A stretch of 64,000 bases of DNA. Origin: Peribacillus sp. FSL H8-0477 (GTDB lineage: Bacteria; Bacillota; Bacilli; Bacillales; DSM-1321). The translations under genes were made by a program, and so were the position numbers. Position 1 is the stretch's first letter, and the number at the start of each line of letters is the position of its first letter. The notes beneath the pieces were generated by a model. That model was not told where the DNA came from. It searched no databases and was given only the letters and a program-made list of their open reading frames with translations. Below are positions 34,277 through 43,283 of this stretch, one piece after another. The DNA is taken from positions 2,170,001-2,234,000 of the forward strand of contig NZ_JBBODE010000001.1 in the NCBI RefSeq assembly GCF_038002765.1, given 5' to 3'.

Positions 34277-35845
34277 TTACCTACTGACCGCGAATTTCCT
34301 TATATTCACGGCCATTAATGCAAATCCCATTTCATTTTCAACCTTTTTCTGTCCGCGGACAGAAAATCGGTTGAAACGCAAATTAGCCTTCAAAAATCCA
34401 AAAACTGGTTCCACATCTATTTTCCGTTGACGGTAGATGGAACTTGTTTTTTCTTCTGAAAGCTTCGCTCTTACATATTCTTTTTGCTGTTCCCATTTTT
34501 CATTCACCATTAATTTTCGGTTCGTACCTTCCTTTGCTTTGGTGCAAGAGGAACGGAATGGACAGCCTGTGCAGTTTTCACACTCATATAGTTTGAACTC
34601 GCGTGTGAATCCTGATTTGTCCGTACGCACGGAATGATTTTTGAAGACCAAACGCTGCTGATTCGGACACGTGTATGTATCGTTTTCTTTATCATACTGC
34701 CAGTTGTCTGGATTAAATTCGTTTTGTTTGTATTTTTTCTTCTGCTCTTTCTGGTACATCCCATAGGTAATTAATGCTTCCCTTTTACGATTCGAAAGAA
34801 TATCATCATAATTCTGTTCGCTTCCATATCCGGCATCTGCGACGATGTGCTTCGGCAACTCGAAATAATTTTGCTCAATTTGATCTAAGAACGGAATGAG
34901 GGTGCGAGTATCGGTCGGATTCGAAAATAGGCTATAGGCCAGGGTGTATTGGCCTTCTGTTGCGACTTGAAGATTATAACCAGCTTTCAATTGACCGTTC
35001 TTCATATAATCATCTTTCATTCGCATAAAGGTCGCATCGGGGTCTGTTTTTGAATAACTATTCCTGGTGCCAAAGATTTCAAAGTCTCGCTGATAGTTCT
35101 GTTTTCTTATAAGTAAATTTAGGACTTGTTTCCGTACTTGTTTTGGAAATTTTCGTTCGCTTCTTAACGTTTTTCGTTCTGCCGCATCTGAAGATGCTTC
35201 TATTTCTTTGTCATATTCAGAAATGACATCCTCTACTTTTTGAACCACTTGAGCCAACTCGTCTGAGGACAATTGCTCTACGTTTTCTCGTTCGATTTCG
35301 GGAATGATTTCTTTTTCAATGAGCTCATCATATAACTGATTAGATTTTTCGATTAAGCTTTTATGATAGTTTTCAATAGACTTTTTCCACACGAATGTAA
35401 ATTTGTTCGCATTCGCTTCAATCTTTGTTCCATCAATAAAGATTGCTTCTTGATCAATGAGTTTCTCTTGAACAAGCTGGCAACGGAATTGAACGAAACA
35501 TTGCCGGATTAATTCCTTTACTTCTGGATGAACACGAAAACGGTTAATGGTGCGATAACTTGGTTCATATCCTTGTGCTAACCACATCATTCGGAGGCTG
35601 TCCTGTAAAAGAGCTTCCATTTTCCGCCCTGAAAAAACAGATTGCGTATAGGCACATAAGATAATTTTCAACATCATGCGTGGATGATAGGCAGGACAGC
35701 CCTCATTTCGCAGGAAAGGTTCCAACGCTTCATGAGGAATACTTTCAACTAAGTGATGGACGTGGAAGGCAAGATCATTTTTGTGTAATTTCACTTCTAA
35801 ATCTAAAGGCAAAACTAATTGATTCATGTTATACTCTTTAAACAT
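34277..35845 (-). CDS. IS1182-family transposase
   Basis: 522 residues. The N-terminal DUF772-type region (L-R-N-E-G-C-P-A-Y-H-P-R-M-M-L-K-I-I-L) is followed by a DDE catalytic domain: A-I-F-I-D-G-T-K-I-E-A-N-A near residue 140 gives the first Asp, H-I-V-A-D-A-G-Y-G-S near 340 the second, and V-E-P-V-F-G-F-L-K near 490 the Glu. A cysteine cluster C-E-N-C-T-G-C-P-F-R-S-S-C lies near 430. The gene looks intact, so the element may be active. The start is M-F-K-E-Y-N-M-N; a second ATG six codons later has AAAGAG in front. A hairpin covers the first start. Confidence 0.93.
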   Translation of the reverse strand: MFKEYNMNQLVLPLDLEVKLHKNDLAFHVHHLVESIPHEALEPFLRNEGCPAYHPRMMLKIILCAYTQSVFSGRKMEALLQDSLRMMWLAQGYEPSYRTINRFRVHPEVKELIRQCFVQFRCQLVQEKLIDQEAIFIDGTKIEANANKFTFVWKKSIENYHKSLIEKSNQLYDELIEKEIIPEIERENVEQLSSDELAQVVQKVEDVISEYDKEIEASSDAAERKTLRSERKFPKQVRKQVLNLLIRKQNYQRDFEIFGTRNSYSKTDPDATFMRMKDDYMKNGQLKAGYNLQVATEGQYTLAYSLFSNPTDTRTLIPFLDQIEQNYFELPKHIVADAGYGSEQNYDDILSNRKREALITYGMYQKEQKKKYKQNEFNPDNWQYDKENDTYTCPNQQRLVFKNHSVRTDKSGFTREFKLYECENCTGCPFRSSCTKAKEGTNRKLMVNEKWEQQKEYVRAKLSEEKTSSIYRQRKIDVEPVFGFLKANLRFNRFSVRGQKKVENEMGFALMAVNIRKFAVSR

Positions 35846-35911
35846 AAGGACACTTCTTTCTGTTTGAATTTTTGTTGTGGTGACTTAATTTTAGCAGAAA
35901 GTGTCCTTATG
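35843..35911 (-). promoter_or_regulatory. inverted repeat covering the transposase start
   Basis: CATAAGGACA...(35902-35911) and TGTCCTTATG (ending at the ATG, 35843-35852) pair over ten bases; CTTTCTG/CAGAAAG adds seven more with a three-base bulge. In RNA read from outside, the stem would bury the first AUG. Confidence 0.65.
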
Positions 35912-35927
35912 TTATGAGTAAAAAGAC

Positions 35928-35974
35928 AAAGCCGGTGAAAATTTTACGTATCGTAAAATTTTCACCGGCTTTTT
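35928..35974. terminator. terminator inside the right end of the IS
   Basis: A perfect 21-base stem, AAAGCCGGTGAAAATTTTACG and its complement, with a short loop and TTTT on the plus side. Confidence 0.85.
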
Positions 35975-36111
35975 TTCATTTTAGAGCAGGGTTTTGTCCC
36001 AGCCTCTTTTTTCTGTTTTTAACCGGGGAGAAATTTTTCGCTGTCAAAGTTGCTTCCCCGTCTGAGGAAGCCATAATCCCGTTGGTATTTGTAAAACTAA
36101 GTTCAAGGCTG

Positions 36112-36963
36112 TTAGTTCTGAAGCAGCTTAATGCCTGCCCGTTGCAGAGCTTGTTTTAAGGTGCTGTGTGTGGAAATTCCGCTAAAATCCAGGCCAAGCT
36201 GAATGGAGGTTTGAGCCACTTCAGGACGAATTCCTGAGATTGTTGACTTGATCCCTAAAAGAGATAAGGTTTTTGTCACTTGGAATAGCTGTTGCGCCAC
36301 CATCGTATCAACTATTGTTACACCGGAGAGGTCAATAAAAAGATGTGAAATCTCGGCAGCCGCACATTTCTCCGAAACATTTTCAAGCATCCTGCCTGCA
36401 CGGTGTGTATCAATATCACCTGTTAAAGGCAGGACAGCCACTGAGTCAACTAACGGAATGACAGGGGCACTCAATTCATTAATTAGTTCCTGTTGAGCAT
36501 TCAAACGCATATTTGTTAACTCATAATATAGTTCAGTAAACCTTCCAATCAACCTGTCAAAGGCTTTATGAATGAGAAAATTCCAACGGATTATATCCTC
36601 TTTCGTAACCTTGTCTGTGTCACTTATAAATGTGACAATTGTTTTCCAGTAAATTTCCCGTACCTTATTCATTGCTTCTAACACCTCATAAATAGGTGTA
36701 TCACTTTTGACTCTGCTCTCAGCAACGATTAATGCCCACTCCACCATACTTTCATTAAATATATCGCAATCATCCAAAAGGGCACTTGTGACCGTAGCAA
36801 TGGTTAGCGTATTCTGGGTTCTTAATTGTTGTTCAATCTTTCCGGCTGCATTAACCGAGTAGATGGATCCATCCTGCTTTTCCCGCATATTCAGCCAGTT
36901 TTCAGTGATCAAACTTGAATGATCTAAGATGTATTGATACAATTCTTTATCTATTTTTCTCAT
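36112..36963 (-). CDS. RsbR-type stressosome protein (STAS domain)
   Basis: 283 residues. The N-terminal half is helical, like the non-haem globin domain of RsbR paralogues (N-W-L-N-M-R-E-K-Q, later W-N-F-L-I-H-K-A-F-D-R). The C-terminal STAS domain, about residues 165-280, has P-L-T-G-D-I-D-T-H-R-A and H-L-F-I-D-L-S-G-V-T-I-V-D-T-M-V-A-Q-Q, containing the threonine targeted by RsbT kinase. RsbR paralogues join the stressosome that controls sigma-B. Here it stands alone, not beside rsbST. Which paralogue (RB, RC or RD) is not decided. TAGGGGGAGAG precedes the ATG. Confidence 0.85.
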   Translation of the reverse strand: MRKIDKELYQYILDHSSLITENWLNMREKQDGSIYSVNAAGKIEQQLRTQNTLTIATVTSALLDDCDIFNESMVEWALIVAESRVKSDTPIYEVLEAMNKVREIYWKTIVTFISDTDKVTKEDIIRWNFLIHKAFDRLIGRFTELYYELTNMRLNAQQELINELSAPVIPLVDSVAVLPLTGDIDTHRAGRMLENVSEKCAAAEISHLFIDLSGVTIVDTMVAQQLFQVTKTLSLLGIKSTISGIRPEVAQTSIQLGLDFSGISTHSTLKQALQRAGIKLLQN

Positions 36964-36987
36964 ATGTACTCTCCCCCTAAATCGCGA

Positions 36988-37953
36988 TTATTTCATTCGA
37001 AATAAAATGAGAAAATCGCTATACCCCTCTTCTTCCAAACGTTCTTTTGGAATAAACCGCAGCGCTGCTGAATTAATACAATAACGTTTACTCTTGTTAC
37101 TCTCCTCAAACACATGTCCTAGATGAGAATCCGCATCACGACTGCGAATTTCCGTTCTTGTCATACGATGACTTAAATCCACACTTTCTACTACACTCGC
37201 CGACATGACTGGCTTCTTGAAACTAGGCCAGCCACACCCGCTGTCATATTGGTCCTTTGATGAAAATAGTGGTTCTCCTGAGACAATATCAACATATATT
37301 CCTTCTTTATCGTTCTGCCAATATTCATTGTCAAACGGTTGTTCAGTGCCGTTCTCCTGTGTAACGTAATACTGCATTGGCGTTAATGTAGCTTTTAATT
37401 CACTTCGATTTTTTGGCCAATATTTCTTAAAAAAAGCTTCTCTGCCTGAACTTCTTTGATAAAGTGCATACCGAAAAGCATTTTTTTGATAAAAACTTTG
37501 ATGATACTCTTCAGCTGGATAAAAAGGCATAGATGGCAAGATTTTCGTGACAATAGGCCGGTCAAAACGTCCACTTTCTTCTAATTCAATTTTTGATTGT
37601 TCAGCTTTCTTTTTTTGTAGTTGATTCTGATAAAAAATGACGCTTTGATACGCTGACCCGCGGTCAGAAAACTGCCCGCCGTCATCAAAGGGGTTGATTT
37701 GCTGCCAGTAAATATCCAGCAGTTGGTCATAGGTAATTATTTCAGGCTTAAAGGTTATTTTCACTACTTCCAAATGTCCAGATTGTCCTGTTTTCACTTG
37801 GCTGTACGTTGGGTTTTCTATGCTGCCTCCGCTATAACCTGAGACTACTTCTATAATGCCTTCCTTTTGATCAAAAGGCGATACCATACACCAAAAGCAT
37901 CCCCCAGCGAATATAGCGGTTTCATTTGCTAACTGATTGTTGTCACATACCAT
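36988..37953 (-). CDS. msrAB: bifunctional methionine sulfoxide reductase MsrA/MsrB
   Basis: 321 residues joining two repair enzymes. MsrA (about residues 10-165) has the active-site G-G-C-F-W-C-M and reduces the S-epimer of methionine sulfoxide. MsrB (about 180-320) has D-S-G-C-G-W-P-S-F with a resolving Cys, H-L-G-H-V-F and [11 protein letters not shown] with the catalytic Cys, and acts on the R-epimer. Zinc-binding C-x-x-C pairs are absent from MsrB. No signal peptide, so it acts in the cytoplasm. ATG 37953 is chosen for AAGGGG ten bases upstream; an open frame reaches 38034. In B. subtilis the two are separate genes. Confidence 0.92.
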   Translation of the reverse strand: MVCDNNQLANETAIFAGGCFWCMVSPFDQKEGIIEVVSGYSGGSIENPTYSQVKTGQSGHLEVVKITFKPEIITYDQLLDIYWQQINPFDDGGQFSDRGSAYQSVIFYQNQLQKKKAEQSKIELEESGRFDRPIVTKILPSMPFYPAEEYHQSFYQKNAFRYALYQRSSGREAFFKKYWPKNRSELKATLTPMQYYVTQENGTEQPFDNEYWQNDKEGIYVDIVSGEPLFSSKDQYDSGCGWPSFKKPVMSASVVESVDLSHRMTRTEIRSRDADSHLGHVFEESNKSKRYCINSAALRFIPKERLEEEGYSDFLILFRMK

Positions 37954-38052
37954 TACAAACTTACCCCTTGCCTGTAAATTCTCTTTCCATAAGTATAGTC
38001 CATCCTTCAAATTTATTGAAATGTCCAAGCACATAACTTTCTGTAAATATGT

Positions 38053-38085
38053 GCAAAAAAAGCCGACACACGTAGCTGTCGGCTT
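38053..38085 (-). terminator. terminator of the gnd-gntK-nupC operon
   Basis: On the minus strand AAGCCGACA and TGTCGGCTT form a stem with an eight-base loop, then TTTTTT. Confidence 0.85.
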
Positions 38086-38099
38086 GAAGACTATTTTTT

Positions 38100-39281
38100 T
38101 TAAAGAATGACGCTGACAATGATTGCAGACAGGACACTTACTAATGTTGCTCCATAAAGTAATTTTAGTCCCATACGAGCCACAACATTCCCTTGTTTTT
38201 CATTTAAACCCTTAACCGCTCCTGCGACAATACCGATTGAGGAGAAATTAGCGAAAGAGACAAGGAAGACTGAGATAATTCCTACTGTTTTTTCACTTAA
38301 ATTCGCTTGAACATTCCCTAAATCAATCATCGCAACAAATTCATTAGTAACGAGTTTTGTTGCCATAATACCACCCGCCGTTACAGATTCCGCTATCGGA
38401 ACTCCCATAAGAATCGCAAAAGGTGCAAAAATATATCCAATTACTTCTTGGAAGCTGATTCCAAAAATCATATTAAACAAGCTATTAATCATAGCAATCA
38501 GCGCAACAAATCCAATCAGCATCGCTGCCACAACAATTGCTACCTTAAATCCATCCATAATGTACTCACCAAGCATCTCAAAAAAACTTTGCTTTTCTTC
38601 TTCTAGTACATTTAAGATATCTTCTTCTTCTGTTACCGTATACGGGTTGATAATTGAGGCAATTATAAATCCGCCAAATAAATTAATTACAATCGCCGTC
38701 ACTACATATGCCGGTTCAATCATAGTCATATAAGCACCAACAATAGACATCGATACCGTAGACATAGCTGATGCACACAATGTATATAGACGATTTGGCG
38801 GTAATTGGCCAAGCTGTTTTTTAACAGTTATGAACACTTCAGATTGCCCTACAATAGCAGATGCTACCGCATTATATGATTCAAGTTTACCCATTCCATT
38901 AACTTTACTCAGCAGGAAACCTATCCATTTCATAATGAATGGAAGGATTTTAAAATGCTGAAGAATACCAATCAAAACCGAAATAAAGACGATAGGCAGA
39001 AGGACAGTCAAGAAAAACGGTGCCTCTCCCTCATTGGCGATTCCGCCAAACACAAAGGCAATTCCTTCACCAGCATAATTAAGCAGTTTAGTGAAAGCAC
39101 CAGCAATTCCCTCAATAATCACTAAGCCAAACTTTGTATTTAGTAATACGTAGGCAAGAATAAGCTGGATCACAATCATTAAAAGAATCGGTTTAATCTT
39201 AACGCTTTTTCGGTTACTACTCATTAAGTAGGCCAAACCAAGAACCACAAGAAGGCCTACAATAGCAATTAGAAACTTCAT
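38100..39281 (-). CDS. NupC-type concentrative nucleoside transporter
   Basis: 393 residues with about ten membrane segments. CNT-family marks are G-Q-S-E-V-F-I-T-V near residue 145 (substrate-binding Q-S-E), [15 protein letters not shown] near 165, P-I-A-E-S-V-T-A-G near 275 and [13 protein letters not shown] near 340. These proteins import nucleosides with H+ or Na+. It lies 56 bases after a gluconokinase and behind gnd, so imported ribonucleosides, or an unusual substrate, would enter the pentose phosphate pathway. That link is inference. Confidence 0.87.
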   Translation of the reverse strand: MKFLIAIVGLLVVLGLAYLMSSNRKSVKIKPILLMIVIQLILAYVLLNTKFGLVIIEGIAGAFTKLLNYAGEGIAFVFGGIANEGEAPFFLTVLLPIVFISVLIGILQHFKILPFIMKWIGFLLSKVNGMGKLESYNAVASAIVGQSEVFITVKKQLGQLPPNRLYTLCASAMSTVSMSIVGAYMTMIEPAYVVTAIVINLFGGFIIASIINPYTVTEEEDILNVLEEEKQSFFEMLGEYIMDGFKVAIVVAAMLIGFVALIAMINSLFNMIFGISFQEVIGYIFAPFAILMGVPIAESVTAGGIMATKLVTNEFVAMIDLGNVQANLSEKTVGIISVFLVSFANFSSIGIVAGAVKGLNEKQGNVVARMGLKLLYGATLVSVLSAIIVSVIL

Positions 39282-39337
39282 TTTTTCCCTCCACTTAGTT
39301 GTAGTACACTCTAGGTGATGTCTTTACACACGGTTTC

Positions 39338-40891
39338 TTACTTTCCACTTTTTATGTGTTTCTTTTGGAAATCCGCGATATTTTGGTATTCATCCTTTAA
39401 CATACGAGAGATACGAATGAAGATCGGCGACAATTCACTGTAGATCTCAACATTCTCATGTATGGGAATATGGCGGTGTGATCCCCCAACCATGTTTGAA
39501 ACAACATCTAATGAGTCTATCTCACCAATTCCATACAAACCAAGAATAGCTGCACCTAAACAAGAGCTTTCAATGCTTTCTGGAACGGAAACTTCTTGGT
39601 TAAAGATATCTGCCATCATTTGACGCCATAATCCGGATCGGGCAAATCCTCCTGTAGCGTGGATTTTATCAGGTTTACCAATTAATTCTGCTAATGCCAG
39701 CTGAACTGTATACAGATTAAAGATAACTCCCTCTAAAAGAGCACGGATCATATGCTCTCGTTTATGGTGTAAGCTGAGGCCAAAGTATGATCCTCGTGCA
39801 TTCGAATCCCATAATGGCGCTCTCTCACCCGCAAGATAAGGGTGGAATATAAGTCCATCAGAACCAGGATTCACTTTAGACGCAAGTTCGGTTAATAATT
39901 CATAAGAATCGATTCCAAGGCGTTTTGCTGCCTCCATTTCAGATGAACCTAGCTGATCACGTGCCCATCTGAAAATCATTCCGCCATTATTAACCGCACC
40001 GCCAATCACCCAAAGGTTTTCCGTTAATGCATAGCAAAAAATTCTGCCTTTTGGATCAGTTACAGGTTTATCAGTCACAGCCCTAATTGCACCGCTTGTC
40101 CCAATCGTAACAGCAACAACACCCGGCTTAATTGCATCTACGCCAAGATTGGATAATACACCGTCACTTGCGCCTACTACAAATGGTGTATTCTTCATTA
40201 TTCCCAATTCAGTCGCAAATACTTCAGCTAATCCTGATAAACGATACGTAGTTGGAACCAGTTCTGAAAGTTTGTCTCGAGTAACTCCTGCTATTTCAAG
40301 TGCGCCTTTATCCCAATCAAGTTCTTTGAGGTTAAATAAACCAGTGGCAGAAGCAATCGAATAGTCAATGACGTATCGGCCAAACAGCTTATAAAATACA
40401 TATTCCTTTATTGATATAAATTTATACGCACTTGCCGCAAGTTCTGGATATTCGTGTTTAATCCAAGTTAATTTAGCTAACGGGGACATTGGGTGAATCG
40501 GAGTACCAGTCCGTAAATAAAGGCTATGTCCATCCATTTCTTCAGCGATTTTCTTCGCCCACTCCGAACTCCTGTTATCTGCCCACGTTATACATTGAGT
40601 TAAAGGACGTCCATTCTGGTCTACAGCAATTAGGCTATGCATAGCTGAACTGAATGAAATACATAAAAGATCTTCAGGAGGGATTTTTCCCTTTTTCAGC
40701 GTCTCTTTTATCGATTCAATTACAGCTATAAAAATCAGATCTGGATCCTGTTCTGCTGTTTCAGGAGTGGGAGAGTATAATGGGTACTCCACGCTATGAG
40801 TTGAGATAATTCGGCCCACTTTTGTAAACAGTACCGACTTCGTACTAGTCGTGCCTATATCTACACCAATTACATACTTTGTATTCATCAT
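39338..40891 (-). CDS. gntK: gluconokinase (FGGY kinase), copy 2
   Basis: 517 residues, colinear with the kinase at 314-1852 and largely the same in all motifs: I-G-V-D-I-G-T-T-S-T-K near residue 8, the shared S-A-M-H-S-L-I-A block, G-T-P-I-H-P-M-S-P-L, V-T-I-G-T-S-G-A-I-R and A-T-G-G-F-A-R-S-G. Two adjacent ATGs follow GGAGGG; either may serve. Predicted to make 6-phosphogluconate, which the upstream gnd product oxidises. The gene order gnd, gntK, nupC under an RpiR regulator differs from copy 1, so the two serve different conditions. Confidence 0.88.
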   Translation of the reverse strand: MMNTKYVIGVDIGTTSTKSVLFTKVGRIISTHSVEYPLYSPTPETAEQDPDLIFIAVIESIKETLKKGKIPPEDLLCISFSSAMHSLIAVDQNGRPLTQCITWADNRSSEWAKKIAEEMDGHSLYLRTGTPIHPMSPLAKLTWIKHEYPELAASAYKFISIKEYVFYKLFGRYVIDYSIASATGLFNLKELDWDKGALEIAGVTRDKLSELVPTTYRLSGLAEVFATELGIMKNTPFVVGASDGVLSNLGVDAIKPGVVAVTIGTSGAIRAVTDKPVTDPKGRIFCYALTENLWVIGGAVNNGGMIFRWARDQLGSSEMEAAKRLGIDSYELLTELASKVNPGSDGLIFHPYLAGERAPLWDSNARGSYFGLSLHHKREHMIRALLEGVIFNLYTVQLALAELIGKPDKIHATGGFARSGLWRQMMADIFNQEVSVPESIESSCLGAAILGLYGIGEIDSLDVVSNMVGGSHRHIPIHENVEIYSELSPIFIRISRMLKDEYQNIADFQKKHIKSGK

Positions 40892-40944
40892 TTACCCTCC
40901 CTGTACCCTCGACAGGGCATCAAAAAGTCACCCATTTAACCAGG

Positions 40945-41841
40945 TTATTTTTTTACTACACTGTGGCCGCCAAATTCATTGCGTAATGCCGAGACTACTT
41001 TACCTGAAAACGTATCATCTTCTAATGAACGGTAACGCATCATAAGAGACATCGCTATAACTGGTGTTGCCACTTGTAAATCTAATGCAGTTTCTAGTGT
41101 CCATTTTCCTTCACCAGAGGAATGCATGATTCCTTTTAGCTCGTCTAAATGGGCATCCTTTGAAAACGCATTTTCGGTTAATTCCATTAACCATGAACGA
41201 ATTACCGAACCATTATTCCAAACGCGGGCAACTTTTTCATAGTCAAAGTCGAAATCACTTTTATCAAGGACTTCAAATCCTTCAGCAATAGATTGCATCA
41301 TCCCGTATTCCACACCATTATGAACCATCTTTAGAAAATGACCGCTGCCGCTTTTACCAGCGTATAGGTATCCATTTTCAACCGAAATATCTTGGAATAA
41401 TTGTTCTACCGCTGCGAAAGCATCTGGATTACCGCCAATCATCGTACAAGCACCATTTCTAGCACCTGCCATTCCGCCGCTTGTGCCTACATCTAAGAAA
41501 TGAATGCCTGTTTCAGCCAATTCATCCGCGCGGCGAATTGAGTCCTTATAATTTGAATTTCCTCCATCAATCACAATATCACCCTGTGAAAGCAAGCCTT
41601 TTAACTCCGTTAACACGGATTCAGTGATTTCACCGGCTGGAACCATCATCCAAATTACGCGTGGTGATTCTAATCCAGCAATTAGTTCTTTTATTGAAGC
41701 TGCTCCAATACCGCCCGCTTCTTTCACTTTATTCACATTATTTACATCTACATCAAATGCTGCTACTTCATGTTTATGAGAAAGTATATTTTGAGCAAGA
41801 TTGTAGCCCATCTTCCCAAGACCTATTAATCCAATTTTCAT
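40945..41841 (-). CDS. gnd: 6-phosphogluconate dehydrogenase, decarboxylating (short form)
   Basis: 298 residues, the short form similar to B. subtilis YqeC (GndA-like, often NAD-dependent) and not the 470-residue form. The Rossmann motif G-L-I-G-L-G-K-M-G is at residues 4-12; D-G-G-N-S-N-Y-K-D-S and F-L-D-V-G-T-S-G-G-M-A-G-A-R-N-G form the substrate site; K-M-V-H-N-G-V-E-Y-G carries the catalytic Lys and His-Asn. It yields ribulose-5-phosphate and CO2. It starts a three-gene operon divergent from an RpiR regulator. Confidence 0.92.
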   Translation of the reverse strand: MKIGLIGLGKMGYNLAQNILSHKHEVAAFDVDVNNVNKVKEAGGIGAASIKELIAGLESPRVIWMMVPAGEITESVLTELKGLLSQGDIVIDGGNSNYKDSIRRADELAETGIHFLDVGTSGGMAGARNGACTMIGGNPDAFAAVEQLFQDISVENGYLYAGKSGSGHFLKMVHNGVEYGMMQSIAEGFEVLDKSDFDFDYEKVARVWNNGSVIRSWLMELTENAFSKDAHLDELKGIMHSSGEGKWTLETALDLQVATPVIAMSLMMRYRSLEDDTFSGKVVSALRNEFGGHSVVKK

Positions 41842-41858
41842 TATTATTGACTCCTCTT

Positions 41859-41903
41859 ATGAAATATTTTTTCATGACTTTTTTATTATATGAAATATTT
41901 TTT
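41859..41903. promoter_or_regulatory. paired operator candidates between gnd and the rpiR gene
   Basis: TATGAAATATTTTTT occurs at 41859 and 41889, exactly 30 bases apart. The first copy continues to a dyad ATGAA-N6-TTCAT. Position just before gnd and size fit an RpiR-family operator pair. Confidence 0.55.
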
Positions 41904-41991
41904 AAAATTTAAACCTTTAAGTAGTTATTTTATTATAATTCTTATATGCTATACTTTTGAAAAAGAAAAAATTTGGGAGATGGCTTACAAT

Positions 41992-42840
41992 ATGTCAACT
42001 AGTTGTTTACAAACCATCCGTTCTAATTATGCCCGTTTAAGTGATAAAGAAAAAATAATTGCAAAATATATTATTAACCATCCTCAGACCATCATTCACA
42101 GCACAATCAATGAAGTGGCTGAAAAACTGAATGTAGCCGATGCGACGGTGTTTCGATTTTGTAAGCGGGTAGGCTTTAAAGGTTATCAAGCGATGAAAAT
42201 CGCGCTGGCTTCGGAGATCATGACACCCGCTCAGCAAATACTCGAGGACATCAGTGAAGATGATAATGAACGATTGGTTGCAGAAAAAATCTTCAAATCG
42301 AATATTAAGACCCTTGAATATACCTTGCAGGTTTTAGACGAAACTTCCCTTACTAAAGCTGTCCAATTATTACTTCATGCATCGCGCATTCATTTTTATG
42401 GCACAGGAGGTTCAGCCGTTATTGCTATGGATGCCTATCATAAATTTATCCGAACTGGCATTCAATCCTTCGCTTTCATTGATTCTCATTTCCAGCTCAT
42501 GTCCGCCTCCCAGCTGACTGGTGATGATACTGCCGTCATTATTTCTCATTCAGGCACAAACAAAGATACGTTAAATATACTCGATACAGCTAATGAAAAT
42601 GGTGCCCGCACGATTGCCATTACTAGCTACCCTAAGTCTTATTTAAGTACTCATGCCGACGTTACGCTGCTGACAAGTTCAGAAGAAACTGAATACCGCT
42701 CAGAAGCACTCGCATCAAGAATTGGTCAGCTGAGTTTAATTGATGCCCTCTATGCAAATGTGATGATGAGAAATAAAAAGGATTCCGAAGCAGCACTACA
42801 GAAAATCCGTTCGACTATTTCAGAGACTAGAATGGAATAA
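41992..42840 (+). CDS. RpiR/MurR-family transcriptional regulator
   Basis: 282 residues. The N-terminal domain (residues 5-75) contains L-S-D-K-E-K-I-I-A-K-Y-I-I and the helix-turn-helix I-N-E-V-A-E-K-L-N-V-A-D-A-T-V-F-R-F-C-K. The C-terminal SIS domain (about 120-260) begins I-H-F-Y-G-T-G-G-S-A and has I-S-H-S-G-T-N-K-D-T, which binds sugar phosphates. ATG 41992 follows GGGAGATGG; an open frame back to 41890 encodes a hydrophobic run without site. It is divergent from gnd and probably senses 6-phosphogluconate or a pentose phosphate. Confidence 0.9.
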   Translation: MSTSCLQTIRSNYARLSDKEKIIAKYIINHPQTIIHSTINEVAEKLNVADATVFRFCKRVGFKGYQAMKIALASEIMTPAQQILEDISEDDNERLVAEKIFKSNIKTLEYTLQVLDETSLTKAVQLLLHASRIHFYGTGGSAVIAMDAYHKFIRTGIQSFAFIDSHFQLMSASQLTGDDTAVIISHSGTNKDTLNILDTANENGARTIAITSYPKSYLSTHADVTLLTSSEETEYRSEALASRIGQLSLIDALYANVMMRNKKDSEAALQKIRSTISETRME

Positions 42841-42894
42841 GCGCAATAAAAAGAGAAGAAGTCACAATGACGCCTTCTCTTTTTATTGCGCTTA
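42841..42894. terminator. terminator after the rpiR gene
   Basis: Long perfect arms, GCGCAATAAAAAGAGAAG and its complement ending CTTATTT; useful for both directions, also for the gene at 42933. Confidence 0.85.
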
Positions 42895-42932
42895 TTTTTT
42901 TCTTTTATTTAGACCTAACATGATTGCAAGGA

Positions 42933-43217
42933 TCAGTCATGGATGTTTTTTACGGTTGAATCCTCCCCTGGCATTCCTCCTGGGCGCTGCCCTTCACCAG
43001 ACTGACCCCCGCCTTCCATTTCTGGTCCTTTTCCTTGTACGGATTCAGCTTCGTCTTGTGAAACACCTTCATACTGGCAGGGTCCCAGCCTTTCTGCATA
43101 CCGCTTGCATGGGTCATTTTTGCTGAAATACAGGGTTAATCCAGTTACTGACTGAATAAGTAAAAAGACCAGTGCTTCGATGCCGATCGAAAAATGAATT
43201 TTCTGAACCATTTTCAT
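42933..43217 (-). CDS. small membrane-anchored protein of unknown function
   Basis: 94 residues: a hydrophobic segment at about 10-31 (I-G-I-E-A-L-V-F-L-L-I-Q-S-V-T-G-L) without a lipobox, a short segment with two Cys (D-P-C-K-R-Y-A-E-R-L-G-P-C-Q-Y), and a Gly-, Glu- and Gln-rich tail. It is the third gene after a response regulator and kinase, 66 bases behind the kinase stop. The tail should be extracytoplasmic if the N-terminus is inside. It may be an accessory sensor or a target of the system. I do not recognise a family. Confidence 0.55.
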   Translation of the reverse strand: MKMVQKIHFSIGIEALVFLLIQSVTGLTLYFSKNDPCKRYAERLGPCQYEGVSQDEAESVQGKGPEMEGGGQSGEGQRPGGMPGEDSTVKNIHD

Positions 43218-43283
43218 GAATATTCACATTCCTCATCTTATGAGGCTAGTATGAATTATCTTCTTCTTTAATTTTCCCTTAAT

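Larger units (their letters stand above)
34188..36007 (-). mobile_element. complete IS1182-family insertion sequence
   Basis: Terminal inverted repeats AGAGGCTGGGACATAAC (34188-34204) and its complement at 35991-36007 match in 16 of 17 positions. Inside lies one intact transposase gene. Strong hairpin terminators sit just inside both ends. The flanks GGTA and TTTT show no target duplication. The element lies eight bases after the glnS stop and may have replaced its terminator. Confidence 0.9.

Noticed and set aside
34184..36011. Target-site duplication of the IS
   Set aside because: Bases flanking the inverted repeats do not match for 4-10 positions, so no duplication can be claimed.
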